From JBDRZD01 sp964623395 (lineage in GTDB: Bacteria > Hydrothermota > Hydrothermia > Hydrothermales > Hydrothermaceae), in the NCBI GenBank assembly GCA_964623395.1, contig CAZUSI010000015.1, forward strand, positions 1-24,477: a DNA stretch of 24,477 nt, given 5' to 3'. Under the pieces are notes generated by a model, which had not been told where the DNA came from, made no database searches, and was given only the letters and a program-made list of their open reading frames with translations. Positions 6,986 through 16,011 of this stretch are shown here, in pieces. A program made the position numbers and the translations under genes. Within the stretch, counting starts at the first letter, position 1. Every line of letters begins with the position of its first letter.

Positions 6986-8992
6986 TCAAAATTCTATTTT
7001 TTTATTTTTTAAATATCTTTCCCTTTCTTCCTTATGTATATTACAGAAAGAATTTGGTTCTGTCCCTTTTATAAAAACTTCTTCTCTTACCCTTGGACAA
7101 TAAGGTGTCTTTTTAAGACCTGATTCAACACATATCGTGTCAATAACTATACCGGAAGGAATTGGAAAATCATTACCCTTTAAATCTAATTTTTTCATTA
7201 TATTTGCCCAAAAAGGAAGTGCAAAAATTGCTCCTGATGCATTATGAGCAATTGTCTTTAATGAATCAAAACCAACCCATACACCAATTGTAACTTCTGG
7301 TGTAAACCCTATAAACCATGCATCAGTAAACCCCTCAGTTGTTCCTGTTTTTCCAGCACATGGAAGATAAAAATTGTATTTTGTTCTTGCTTCAACCCCT
7401 GTTCCTTTATTCATCACAGATTTCATCATATGAATCAATATATATACACTTTGGGAATCAATTACCTCCTTCCCAGAAGGTTTTTTTTCAAAAATAATGT
7501 TACCATAATAATCTTCAATTTTCCTTATCATATATAAATCCATTTTCTTACCATAATTTGCAATTGTTGAATAAGCATGTGTTACCTCAATTGGGCTTAA
7601 AGAAGCGCTACCAAGAGATATTGAGAGAACTTGCGGAATTTTTGATTCAATTCCAAGTTTATGGGCATACTCTATTGCAACAGGAATACCTATATCTTGT
7701 AAAAGTCTAACAGATGCAAGATTTCTTGAATGAGCAAGTGCATCTCTTAAGCTAACTTTCCCCATAAATTTATTATCAAAATTTTCAGGATACCATGGTT
7801 TTCCGGAACCATCATCTTCAATTGTAACTGGTAAATCATATAAAGAGTCAGTTGGTAAATATCCATTTTTAATTGCTGCAAGATAATAAAAGGGTTTAAA
7901 GGCGGAGCCAACCTGCCTTTTTGCTTGAATTGCTCTATTAAATTGACTTTTAAAAAAATCCCTTCCGCCTATAAGTGCCTTTATCTCACCAGTTTTATTC
8001 TCTATCGCAACAATTGCTATTTGAAGTGGTAAAGTATCATCTTTACCTTTTCTTCTAACATTTTTTTCAATAATAGGAAGAAGACTATCAATAACTTTTT
8101 CACAAGCACTTTGTATTTCACTGTTTAAAGTTGTGTATATTTTCCCACCTTCTTTATATAAAAATTCTTCTCCATATGCAGAAATTATATATTTTCTTAT
8201 TTCTTCAAGAAAATAAGCAGCAAACCTTTTTGAACTTATTTTAGGTTTTAAAACAATTTTTTCTTTAAATGCTTTTTCATATTCTTCCTTTTTTATCACC
8301 TTATTTTTTAAAAGTAAATCGAGAATTTTTCTTTGCCTTTTAATTGTATTATCAAAATTTGTATAGGGATTATAATATGTTGGTGAGCGCGGAATTGCTG
8401 CTAAGAATGCTGTTTCTGCAAGTGTTAAATCCTTTGATTTTTTACCAAAGTAATACTCTGAAGCAGTTTCAATTCCATAAACACCATTTCCAAAGTTTAT
8501 TTGATTTAAATATTTCTCAAGTATTTCCTTTTTTGAAAATTTTCTTTCTATTATTATTGCAAGAATTGCCTCTTTTATTTTCCTGCTAATTGATTTTTCC
8601 ATTGTTAAAAACATATTTCTTGCAAGTTGCTGTGTTATAGTTGATGCTCCTTCTGAAAATTTCCTTGATTTTATATTATTATAAGTGGCTTTTAAAATTC
8701 TTAAAGGGTCAATTCCAAAATGTTTAAAAAATTTTTTATCTTCAAGTGTTATAAAAGTTTTTATAACATAAGGGGAAACATTTTCTAAATTTACATATAT
8801 TCTTTTTTCCAAATAAAATTCAGATATAACACTGTCTTTATCATCAAGAACTTTTGTTGCAAGAGGCGCTCTATAACCTTCTATCATTTCAAGAGGAGGA
8901 AGTTTTTTAATTACAAATTGATAAAATAAAAGAGAAAATAAAAGACCTAAAAATAATATTGAGGAAAACAAAATTAAAAATATTTTTTTCAT
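6986..8992 (-). CDS. mrcA: Class A penicillin-binding protein 1A (glycosyltransferase/transpeptidase)
   Basis: This bifunctional enzyme polymerises and crosslinks peptidoglycan, anchored by one N-terminal membrane helix (about residues 3-28). The GT51 domain shows LEDKKFFKHFG with the catalytic Glu near 84, GASTITQQLARN (about 115-126) and the FGNGVYGIETAS block. The transpeptidase domain shows the active-site SAFK tetrad (Ser363-Lys366), SRN (422-424) and KTGT (548-551). Numbering is from the ATG at 8992, which overlaps the transaldolase stop (ATGA) and gives 668 residues. A TTG at 9013 would add seven residues, but no good ribosome site precedes it. The GGAGG before 8992 touches the ATG with no spacer, so the exact start is uncertain. 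Confidence 0.95.
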   Translation of the reverse strand: MKKIFLILFSSILFLGLLFSLLFYQFVIKKLPPLEMIEGYRAPLATKVLDDKDSVISEFYLEKRIYVNLENVSPYVIKTFITLEDKKFFKHFGIDPLRILKATYNNIKSRKFSEGASTITQQLARNMFLTMEKSISRKIKEAILAIIIERKFSKKEILEKYLNQINFGNGVYGIETASEYYFGKKSKDLTLAETAFLAAIPRSPTYYNPYTNFDNTIKRQRKILDLLLKNKVIKKEEYEKAFKEKIVLKPKISSKRFAAYFLEEIRKYIISAYGEEFLYKEGGKIYTTLNSEIQSACEKVIDSLLPIIEKNVRRKGKDDTLPLQIAIVAIENKTGEIKALIGGRDFFKSQFNRAIQAKRQVGSAFKPFYYLAAIKNGYLPTDSLYDLPVTIEDDGSGKPWYPENFDNKFMGKVSLRDALAHSRNLASVRLLQDIGIPVAIEYAHKLGIESKIPQVLSISLGSASLSPIEVTHAYSTIANYGKKMDLYMIRKIEDYYGNIIFEKKPSGKEVIDSQSVYILIHMMKSVMNKGTGVEARTKYNFYLPCAGKTGTTEGFTDAWFIGFTPEVTIGVWVGFDSLKTIAHNASGAIFALPFWANIMKKLDLKGNDFPIPSGIVIDTICVESGLKKTPYCPRVREEVFIKGTEPNSFCNIHKEERERYLKNKKIEF

Positions 8993-9684
8993 CCTCCAAG
9001 CACTTTTTTCCAATCAGAGATAAATCTTTCAAGACCAATATCGGTCAATGGATGCATAAATAATTTCCTAATAACATCAGGTGGAACAGTTATAATATCT
9101 GCACCACAAAGAGCAGATTCAACAACATGCAAAGGATGCCTACAACTTGCAACAAGAATTTTTGTATTAAACCCATAATTTTTATAAATTTGAACAATTA
9201 TTCTAACAAGATCCATTCCATTATGGGAAATATCATCAAGTCTTCCTATAAAAGGAGAAACAAAATATGCACCAACTTTTGCAGCAATAATTGCCTGTGA
9301 AGGAGAAAAAACAAGTGTCATATTTACTTTTATTCCTTCGCTATTTAAAACTTTTGTTGCCTTAACACCTTCTTTTGTAAATGGAATTTTTACAACTATA
9401 TTTTCATGAATTTTTGAAAGTTCTTTTGCTTCTTTTACCATACCAGAAAAATCAGTTGCTATAACTTCTGCAGAAACAGGTCCTTTCACAATTTCACATA
9501 TTTCCCTTAAAATTTCCTCTGATTTTCTTAAAATATCTTCTTTTTTAAAAGATTTAAAATCAGGAAATTGCCTCTGAACTTCTTTTGAAAGTAATGTTGG
9601 ATTTGTTGTTGCCCCATCAATTATTCCAATTTCCGAAAGTTCCCTTATCTCATCAACATTTGCAGTATCAATAAATATTTTCAT
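8989..9684 (-). CDS. tal: Transaldolase, short TalC/MipB type
   Basis: This cytoplasmic Schiff-base aldolase of the non-oxidative pentose phosphate pathway interconverts sedoheptulose-7-P plus glyceraldehyde-3-P with erythrose-4-P plus fructose-6-P. Seen are IDTANVDEI (5-13), GATTNPTLL (24-32), VSAEV with Glu73, and IVVKIP with the catalytic Lys99. The Glu in SAEV and the Phe in the later VSPFIGRLDD point to transaldolase; fructose-6-phosphate aldolase has Gln and Tyr at these sites. Length is 231, slightly above the usual 215-222. A clear ribosome site (AAGGAGAG, 9688-9695) and a 25 bp gap make this one of the few genes in the run able to start on its own. Confidence 0.95.
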   Translation of the reverse strand: MKIFIDTANVDEIRELSEIGIIDGATTNPTLLSKEVQRQFPDFKSFKKEDILRKSEEILREICEIVKGPVSAEVIATDFSGMVKEAKELSKIHENIVVKIPFTKEGVKATKVLNSEGIKVNMTLVFSPSQAIIAAKVGAYFVSPFIGRLDDISHNGMDLVRIIVQIYKNYGFNTKILVASCRHPLHVVESALCGADIITVPPDVIRKLFMHPLTDIGLERFISDWKKVLGG

Positions 9685-9687
9685 ATT

Positions 9688-9738
9688 CTCTCCTTTTTAA
9701 GAATTTTTATTATAAATCACTATTTAATTCATAAACAA
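9688..9738 (-). promoter_or_regulatory. Possible internal promoter and ribosome site for transaldolase
   Basis: Reading the - strand, TTGTTT (9738-9733), an 18-base spacer and TATAAT (9714-9709) overlap the end of rimI. AAGGAGAG (9695-9688) then precedes the transaldolase ATG at 9684. This is the widest gap in the twenty-gene run, so an internal promoter here is plausible. The -35 match is poor and AT content is high. Confidence 0.3.
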
Positions 9739-10159
9739 ATTCATAACCATCTTCATCTCCATAATAATTTTTTATAATCCTTGTTTTTTTAAATCCAAAT
9801 TTTTCATAAATTTTTATTGCCCTTTCATTTGAAACCCTAACTTCAAGCCTTATCCTTTTTTTATTTTCTTTTTTTGCCATTTCAAGAATTTTATCAAGCA
9901 TCATTCTTCCATATCCTTTACCCCTTTCTTCCTTTTTAACTGCAATATTTGCAAGATGAAACTCTTCCCCCATATCCCATAATATAAAATAACCAATAAT
10001 TTTTTTATCCTTTTCAATAACATAAAAAAAAGAAAAGGGATTTTTTATTTCAAAAATAAAAGAAGCAAATGACCATGGTCTTTTAAAGGATTCAACTTCA
10101 ATTTTATGAACCTGAGGAATATGAGTTATTTTAGCCTTTTTTATCAAAGGCTTTGACAT
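9710..10159 (-). CDS. rimI: Ribosomal protein alanine N-acetyltransferase RimI-like (GNAT)
   Basis: This is a cytoplasmic GNAT acetyltransferase; RimI acetylates the N-terminal Ala of ribosomal protein S18. The acetyl-CoA pyrophosphate loop is RGKGYG (79-84). LEVRVSNERAIKIYEKFGF (105-123) carries Glu106 and Tyr118, corresponding to RimI catalytic residues. The N-terminal IPQVHKIEVESFKRPWS also matches RimI. Length 149 is normal. It begins 29 bp inside tsaB, a very common pairing (tsaB-rimI), which strengthens the call. True substrates of RimI-like proteins outside enterics can be broader. Confidence 0.9.
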   Translation of the reverse strand: MSKPLIKKAKITHIPQVHKIEVESFKRPWSFASFIFEIKNPFSFFYVIEKDKKIIGYFILWDMGEEFHLANIAVKKEERGKGYGRMMLDKILEMAKKENKKRIRLEVRVSNERAIKIYEKFGFKKTRIIKNYYGDEDGYEFVYELNSDL

Positions 10160-10775
10160 ATTCAGGGAAATAAAAATAAAAGGGTTCTGCCCTTTCCATA
10201 TCTAAAAATTTATTTTCCTTAAATTTTTCCTCTCCTATTTCAATCAACGATTTAATATCAGGAATCTCTAATGGATAACATTTTTTAACCCTTTCACTTA
10301 TATTTATATCATTACCCACATAGATAAATTTGTCATCAATTTCAATATCATCTAATTTCCCCATTTTAAATTCAATTTCTTTCCCCTTTAAAAATTTTTT
10401 CCAGAAAACCTTATCCTTTTTTATCTTTAAAAAAACAATTAAATTATCATATTCTTTTAAAAAGGGATGAGCAAGGGCATCAATTGTATTTATTCCAACA
10501 AAAGGAACTTTCTTATAAAACCATAATGCCTTTGCAAATGAAAAACCTGCCCTTAAAGAAGTGAAATATCCAGGACCTTCTGTAATTGCAACAAATTCAA
10601 TATCTTTATTTTTTATCTTTTCTTCAATTCTTTTCCATAAAAAAATTATATATTCTGAATGGGAATGATAAGAGCCAAAAGAAATTTCATATAAATATTC
10701 ATCATCTTTATATCCCATCTTTGTTATTTTACCAGATGTTTCAATTCCTATTTTTATTCCATTTTTAAGATGCAT
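10131..10775 (-). CDS. tsaB: tRNA t6A biosynthesis protein TsaB (YeaZ family)
   Basis: TsaB is the partner of TsaD and TsaE in making N6-threonylcarbamoyladenosine at position 37 of ANN-decoding tRNAs. The start GIKIGIETS corresponds to the ASKHA fold's first strand, and HSE (39-41) and EGPGYFTSLRAG (66-77) match the family's GPGSFTGLRIG. The second half is short and divergent, as is usual for TsaB (214 residues, family about 200-230). It overlaps the lipoprotein upstream by 22 bp and rimI downstream by 29 bp. tsaD is not in this window. Confidence 0.92.
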   Translation of the reverse strand: MHLKNGIKIGIETSGKITKMGYKDDEYLYEISFGSYHSHSEYIIFLWKRIEEKIKNKDIEFVAITEGPGYFTSLRAGFSFAKALWFYKKVPFVGINTIDALAHPFLKEYDNLIVFLKIKKDKVFWKKFLKGKEIEFKMGKLDDIEIDDKFIYVGNDINISERVKKCYPLEIPDIKSLIEIGEEKFKENKFLDMERAEPFYFYFPEYVKAFDKKG

Positions 10776-12598
10776 AAACCCTTATTTGAAAAAGAGGAAA
10801 TAAAAATATAGTCTTCTTTATATTGAGTTCCATAAATGTTTGAAACATCAAAAGGATAAGAGGAAATATAAATTTTTTTCTTTATGGATGTAAAAATCTG
10901 AAATTTTGAAATCATTGAAAGAAAAATTAAGGGTTTAAAATATTCTAAGGTATTAGAGCCTTGGAGAATTTTTTGCTTATAAAGAATTTCATCTGGTAAC
11001 ATATTCAAAATTGAAATTAAAAAAATTGAATCAGAGGAAAAGTTTAATGTAGTTATTACAATTCCTGAATCAATAAAGGAAATGTTTTTCGCATCTTTAA
11101 TGTTGAAATTTTTTGAATCTATTAAATTTAATGAAAAATTATAAGTTTCAATAAATGATGGGGAAGTTAAAACATATAAATATCCATTTTTATTTAAATC
11201 AAAATCAATTGGCTGATAAAAAGTTCTTATTGAATCATAAATATAGGGATTTTGAGTAAGTTCTATTCTTACAATGCCTTTTGAATCAAGAGCAAAAAGT
11301 GAATTATTATTTATCTTTATTTCATTTATCCATCCCCTTAAATTAAAGGAATTTAAAAAAATTAAAGAATCGGGAAAAATCCTTTTAAATATTTTTAATT
11401 TGTTTCCATTAGAACCTGAAACTAATATTATAAAATTTCCATTCCCCTCTATTCTCCATGGAATCTCATCAAGATTAATTTCTTTAATAAGAAATGGATT
11501 TGAAGGGTTCATTAAATTGTAAATTTTTAATGAAAAATATTTTGTTTCACCACCTATCTCATATAGGTGATCATCAATAATTTTTAAATCCCTTGAAAAT
11601 ATACCACTTGAATAAACTTCATTTAAAATTAATTTTTTTGTTCTAAAATTCCATATGGAAAAATTTTCTCCTCCCCTTTCATCTTTTGCAACAACCTTCC
11701 AGTAATAATAAACACCCGGAAGTAAAGGGAAAGATGGTGTAAAATTTGGATTTTTAAGGTCTTTTACAAAAATTATTGGATTTTCAAAGGAAAGATTTGT
11801 ATCAAGATAAAAATCGTAATAAAGGGAATCACCATCAGGGTCAGAACATTCCCAAGAAAAAGTTGGTAGAAAAGATACAAGGGTATCAAAAGGTAAAGGG
11901 AAGGGATTTGAAGGTGGATAAGGTGGATTGTTTTCATTTGGTGTTTTAAATTTTCTTATTTCTGAAAAATTTTCTCCTTTTTTATCACTTGCTTTTATTT
12001 TCCAATAATATTTTTTAGAATATTCAAGTGTATCAATAAAAATAGTATCTATATAATTTTGGATATATAAAGATGGGGGAGAATCAATTGAAAGGTATAT
12101 ATCGTAAAATATGCTATCATTATCAGGATCAGAAGATTTAAATATAAGTGTGCATATCTTTTCTTTAAAAATATAGTTATTTAATGGGAAAATAAGTGAA
12201 GGGGGTAAAGGGGGATGATTTTCATAGGTTATTAAAACTTTTATTTTTTTTGAAAAACTGAAATTTCCTGAATTATCAACTGCCCTTGCCTTTAAAAAAT
12301 AATAAGTTGAATCAGGAGAATTTGTAAAATCTAAATTGAAAAAGTAAATATTTGAAGAATCAGGTTTATATTTTTTATCAACCCTTATTGTATCATTTAA
12401 ATAAATTTCAACTAATTCAACATCTTTATTGTCAAATGCCTTAACTTTTACCTTTAAAATTCTTGGTGAAAATACATATTCATTAGGAGGGAATATTATT
12501 TCTACATAGGGTGGCTCCTTATCGGGTTTTTTACATGAAAAGATTAAAATTAGAATTAAAAATATTTTTTTATTGATAAATTTTTTTATAAACTTCAT
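10754..12598 (-). CDS. Lipoprotein with Ig/fibronectin-like domains and a beta-propeller
   Basis: This is a predicted lipid-anchored envelope protein of unknown function. A lysine-rich N-terminus and hydrophobic stretch end at IFSC, with Cys22 as the probable lipidated residue. Three beta-sandwich modules follow: an Ig-like module at about 28-122, and two fibronectin-III-like modules at about 128-219 and 225-320. Each of the latter has the calcium-type loop SDPDNDS or SDPDGDS followed by YDIYL or YDFYL. Residues 321-614 consist of repeated short beta units (LKIYNLMNPSNP, LKIFKRIFPDS and similar), suggesting an LVIVD-like propeller. It starts 29 bp inside the upstream lytic transglycosylase gene. 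A surface-binding or scaffolding role is inference. Confidence 0.75.
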   Translation of the reverse strand: MKFIKKFINKKIFLILILIFSCKKPDKEPPYVEIIFPPNEYVFSPRILKVKVKAFDNKDVELVEIYLNDTIRVDKKYKPDSSNIYFFNLDFTNSPDSTYYFLKARAVDNSGNFSFSKKIKVLITYENHPPLPPSLIFPLNNYIFKEKICTLIFKSSDPDNDSIFYDIYLSIDSPPSLYIQNYIDTIFIDTLEYSKKYYWKIKASDKKGENFSEIRKFKTPNENNPPYPPSNPFPLPFDTLVSFLPTFSWECSDPDGDSLYYDFYLDTNLSFENPIIFVKDLKNPNFTPSFPLLPGVYYYWKVVAKDERGGENFSIWNFRTKKLILNEVYSSGIFSRDLKIIDDHLYEIGGETKYFSLKIYNLMNPSNPFLIKEINLDEIPWRIEGNGNFIILVSGSNGNKLKIFKRIFPDSLIFLNSFNLRGWINEIKINNNSLFALDSKGIVRIELTQNPYIYDSIRTFYQPIDFDLNKNGYLYVLTSPSFIETYNFSLNLIDSKNFNIKDAKNISFIDSGIVITTLNFSSDSIFLISILNMLPDEILYKQKILQGSNTLEYFKPLIFLSMISKFQIFTSIKKKIYISSYPFDVSNIYGTQYKEDYIFISSFSNKGLCILKME

Positions 12599-14180
12599 AA
12601 TCGCTCAAAACTCTAAACATATATTTTCTTGTTTCTTCATATGGACAATCAATAAAGAATTGAATTTCATTCTTAAAAATACATTTTTCCTTCCATTCTT
12701 TTACCTTATAAATACCTGCATTATAAGAGGCAATTGCAAGAACTGTATCCTGAATAAAATCAAGCATTGAAGAAAAAATTTCTATTCCTGCCTCAATGTT
12801 TATATAAGGATTAAAAAGGGAATCAATGGAATAATTTTTATATTTATCTATTTTTTTAAAGGTTTCTGGTAAAATCTGCATCAAGCCAATTGCACCTTTT
12901 GGGCTTATTGCCTTTTCATAAAATTCGCTTTCCCTTCTCATTATTGCATAAATTAAATAGGGATTAATATTTTTTTCTCTTGCTTTTTCAAATATAAAAT
13001 CTTTATAGGGAAGAGGGAATAGTAAAAATAAAATTTTTTTTGGAAAACATAAAACATTTTGTTTTCTTAAAATTTCATATCCCCTTCTTGCCATTTTTAA
13101 AGAATAATAAAATTTTCCAATTTCTGCAAGTTTTTCAGAGGTATTTATTATTTCCTCTAAATCATTTATTCTTTTTAAATAATATTCAAAGGCATCTTTT
13201 AAATCTAAATAAGCGAGTATTAAAAAATCTTCATTGTAATTATCATTTTCAAAATTTTCTTCAAGACATATTCCAATCTCTTTAACTGAAAAGAAAGATA
13301 AGGGTTCTATTTTAAAAATTTTTTCAAAAAATCTTTTATCTTTTTTTGATTTTCCAACAATATATAATAAAAAAATGTTTTCTTCCTCTTTTAAATCTTC
13401 ATTTTCAGGAATCTCTATTAAGTTATTTAAACTATAATCTATAAAAATTTTCTCCCTTAAATTAACTTTAAATTCATCATTTAATGGATAAATTCCATTT
13501 TCAATTGCTGTTATTCTTGCTTCCTTCATTGCAATTTCTCTCAAATCTTCATATTCAAAGGATACATTAAAGAATTCTTTTAGGGCAAGAAAAGGTTCAA
13601 AAAGATATTTATAACATAATCCCTTTAAAATTTTTGCCTTTTCATAATACCATCCATCACTTATATTAATTTTTTCAAACTCAGAAATTGCCTTTTCATA
13701 ATCCCCAATTTTAAAATATGAATAACCAATATAATAATGTTTTAAATTATCATTTGATTTTTCAAAATAGGGAATACATTTTTCCCATTCATTTTTCAAA
13801 AAATAATATTTCCCTTTATAAAAATAAAGTTCTTCAATAAAATCAATTTCTTTTTCTTCTAAAAGCATTGGATAATTTTTAATTAAATTTTTTAAAATTT
13901 TTTTATAATCAATTTCACTTATTTTTTTATAAATTTCTTTTTTTAATTTTAAAGCCCTCGGAATAATATAAGAAGGAAAATTTTTCTCATAACCTTCAAT
14001 TAATCTCAATGCCCTTTTATATTCCTTATTTTTAAAAAGGTTTTCTGCATAATTTATAATTGCATCGTAATAAAGAATTGACTCCTTAAAATCTTTTATT
14101 ATTTTTTCATAATTTCCATTTTTAAAATTTATTAAATCCTCTCTAAAAAGAAAAGCAAAAATAAAAATCTTAAAAATCAT
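12570..14180 (-). CDS. Slt-type lytic murein transglycosylase with TPR-like region
   Basis: This is a periplasmic enzyme that cleaves peptidoglycan between MurNAc and GlcNAc, forming 1,6-anhydro ends. The first 20 residues look like a weak signal peptide. Residues 20-400 are helical repeats of TPR type (for example YYIGYSYFKIGDYEKAISEF), as in Slt70. The C-terminal SLT domain has IMRRESEF with catalytic Glu417, AIGLMQ (430-435) and ASYNAG (484-489). Length 536 compares with about 620 in Slt70. Its ATG overlaps the rapZ stop (ATGA), and the lipoprotein gene begins within its 3' end. Confidence 0.92.
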   Translation of the reverse strand: MIFKIFIFAFLFREDLINFKNGNYEKIIKDFKESILYYDAIINYAENLFKNKEYKRALRLIEGYEKNFPSYIIPRALKLKKEIYKKISEIDYKKILKNLIKNYPMLLEEKEIDFIEELYFYKGKYYFLKNEWEKCIPYFEKSNDNLKHYYIGYSYFKIGDYEKAISEFEKINISDGWYYEKAKILKGLCYKYLFEPFLALKEFFNVSFEYEDLREIAMKEARITAIENGIYPLNDEFKVNLREKIFIDYSLNNLIEIPENEDLKEEENIFLLYIVGKSKKDKRFFEKIFKIEPLSFFSVKEIGICLEENFENDNYNEDFLILAYLDLKDAFEYYLKRINDLEEIINTSEKLAEIGKFYYSLKMARRGYEILRKQNVLCFPKKILFLLFPLPYKDFIFEKAREKNINPYLIYAIMRRESEFYEKAISPKGAIGLMQILPETFKKIDKYKNYSIDSLFNPYINIEAGIEIFSSMLDFIQDTVLAIASYNAGIYKVKEWKEKCIFKNEIQFFIDCPYEETRKYMFRVLSDYEVYKKIYQ

Positions 14181-15025
14181 CTTTTAATATCCCTATGATA
14201 AATTTCAACACCATATCCTTTTTCTTCTAAGAAAATTTTAATTTCTTCTCCAATAACAATTGACCTATGGGTCCCTCCTGTGCAACCAAAACCTATTACA
14301 AGATAAACCTTGCCTTCTTTTTCATAAGAAGGGATAAGAAAATCAAGCAGGTCTTTTAATTTTTCCATAAATTTTTTTGTATCTTCTGAATTCATAACAA
14401 ATTCTTTAACTTTTTCATCTTTTCCATTTAATTTCTTTAATTCTTCAACATAATGGGGATTTGGTAAAAATCTTACATCAAATAAAAGGTCAAGTTGAGT
14501 TGGTATTCCATATTTAAAACCAAATGTTATTATCTCTATTTTCATCTTTATTTTTTCCTCAAAAATATCCTTTAATTTTCTTCTTAAATCCCATATCGTA
14601 AGTTCTGAAGTATCAATTACAAGATTTGCTTTTTCCTTTATATTTCTAAGCATTTCAATCTCCTTATCAAGTGCATCATTCAATGTAAAACCTATTTTTT
14701 GAAGTGGATGAACTCTCCTTGTTTCTTCATATCTTCTCGTTATTATTTCCTTTTTTGCTTCTAAAAATAATAATGTATATTTTTTGTTTTTATTTTTTAA
14801 AATTTCAAGGCTCTTTTCAAAATAATCAAAAAATTCCTCCTCCCTTATATCTATTGTCATTGCTATTTTCCTTTCCCTTTTCTCCTTATCAAACATCTCC
14901 ATAACATCAGGAATTAAATTGCAGGGAAGATTGTCAATACAATAATAACCCATATCTTCAAAGGTTCTTAAAGCAGATGATTTCCCTGCTCCTGAAATAC
15001 CTGTAATTATGATAAATTTTCTCAC
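14177..15025 (-). CDS. rapZ: RNase adapter/nucleotide-binding protein RapZ (YvcJ family)
   Basis: This is a P-loop protein that in enterobacteria presents small RNAs to RNase E and senses glucosamine-6-phosphate; in Bacillus (YvcJ) it is a GTP/ATP-binding protein. Walker A is GISGAGKS (9-16) followed by DMGYYCIDNLP. The C-terminal domain ends with GFGCTGGTHRS, a family hallmark. Length 282 is standard. The start is GTG at 15025, overlapping the hprK stop (GTGA), with AAGGAAAT upstream. The neighbours hpf and hprK echo both the proteobacterial rpoN-hpf-ptsN-rapZ order and Gram-positive hprK contexts. Confidence 0.95.
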   Translation of the reverse strand: MRKFIIITGISGAGKSSALRTFEDMGYYCIDNLPCNLIPDVMEMFDKEKRERKIAMTIDIREEEFFDYFEKSLEILKNKNKKYTLLFLEAKKEIITRRYEETRRVHPLQKIGFTLNDALDKEIEMLRNIKEKANLVIDTSELTIWDLRRKLKDIFEEKIKMKIEIITFGFKYGIPTQLDLLFDVRFLPNPHYVEELKKLNGKDEKVKEFVMNSEDTKKFMEKLKDLLDFLIPSYEKEGKVYLVIGFGCTGGTHRSIVIGEEIKIFLEEKGYGVEIYHRDIKR

Positions 15026-16011
15026 TCTATTTCCTTATAAAAATCTATCTCCTTTCTCTTTTCCATTATCTTCTTTTTTAAGATTTCAGAAAGGGATTTT
15101 GCAGAATGATAACCTTCTTTTTTTAATAAATAATTAAGAGCAACAATTTCAATCAAAACTGCTATATTTTTGCCAGGATTTAAAGGAAGAACAATATAAG
15201 GAAGTTTAATATCCATTATTTCTTCTATATTTTCTTTTAAACCTGTTCTCTCATAATCAAGGTTTTCACTCCAATCAATCAATTTTATTTCTAAATCTAT
15301 TCTTTTTGAATCCCTAATTGCCCTTATTCCATAAATTGAAAGTATATCTATGATTCCAATTCCCCTTATTTCTACATATGGATTAAAATATATTTCTTCG
15401 GATGCACACTTACCAAGCAAAAAACCGTCAGGATGCCTTATTATTTTTACTCCGTCATCAGCAACAAGCCTATGTCCCCTTGCAACAAGGTCAATTGCAC
15501 ATTCAGATTTTCCAATGCCGCTTCTTCCTGTAAAAAGTATTCCAACACCATAAACATCAACAAGTGTTCCATGAATTATGATATAAGGAGCAAGTTTTAA
15601 AGAAAGATAAAAATATAAAGAATTCATAAAAGGGGTTGTATCCATAGGTGTTTTTAACAAGGGTATTTTCCTTTCACATAATTTTTGAATAAGATAGGGA
15701 AAAGGAGAAAGATTTTTTGTAATAAATACTGCTGGCAACTCATATTTAACAAATCTATCAATTGCTTTATTTCTCTCTTCTTCTTTTAAAGAAGAGAGAT
15801 AAAGAAATTCTGTTTCCCCTATTATCTGTATTCTTTCATACAAAAATATTTTTTCAAAACCTGCAAATAAAAGACCAGGTCTATTAAGATTTGGAGTAGA
15901 AACTTCCCTTTTAAAACCTTCAGAACATAAAATTTCAAGTTTCCATTTATCCTTATTTTCTTCGTAAATCTCCTTTATATCTAATTTCGGCTGAATTACA
16001 TTATATTCCAT
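15022..16011 (-). CDS. hprK: HPr kinase/phosphorylase HprK
   Basis: HprK phosphorylates and dephosphorylates a serine of HPr, linking carbon status to gene regulation. The N-terminal domain (1-130) is degenerate as usual. The catalytic domain has IHGTLVDVYG with His147, the P-loop GRSGIGKSE (162-170), VADDGV (183-188) and the signature EIRGIGIIDI (214-223). Length 329 is typical (310-330). No HPr or PTS gene is in the window, so its substrate here is unseen. It overlaps hpf by one base (TAATG) and rapZ by 4 bp. An 11-bp inverted repeat lies inside the gene (15772-15799). Confidence 0.95.
   Translation of the reverse strand: MEYNVIQPKLDIKEIYEENKDKWKLEILCSEGFKREVSTPNLNRPGLLFAGFEKIFLYERIQIIGETEFLYLSSLKEEERNKAIDRFVKYELPAVFITKNLSPFPYLIQKLCERKIPLLKTPMDTTPFMNSLYFYLSLKLAPYIIIHGTLVDVYGVGILFTGRSGIGKSECAIDLVARGHRLVADDGVKIIRHPDGFLLGKCASEEIYFNPYVEIRGIGIIDILSIYGIRAIRDSKRIDLEIKLIDWSENLDYERTGLKENIEEIMDIKLPYIVLPLNPGKNIAVLIEIVALNYLLKKEGYHSAKSLSEILKKKIMEKRKEIDFYKEIE
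15772..15799 (-). repeat. Perfect 11-bp inverted repeat inside hprK
   Basis: TCTCTCTTCTT at 15772-15782 and its exact reverse complement at 15789-15799 flank a six-base loop. In the - strand message this forms an 11-pair stem with several G-C pairs, strong for this AT-rich DNA. It sits in codons for SLKEEERN, and no U-run follows, so it is not a classical terminator. Purine-rich Glu/Arg codons opposite Ser/Leu codons could create it by chance. Confidence 0.6.
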
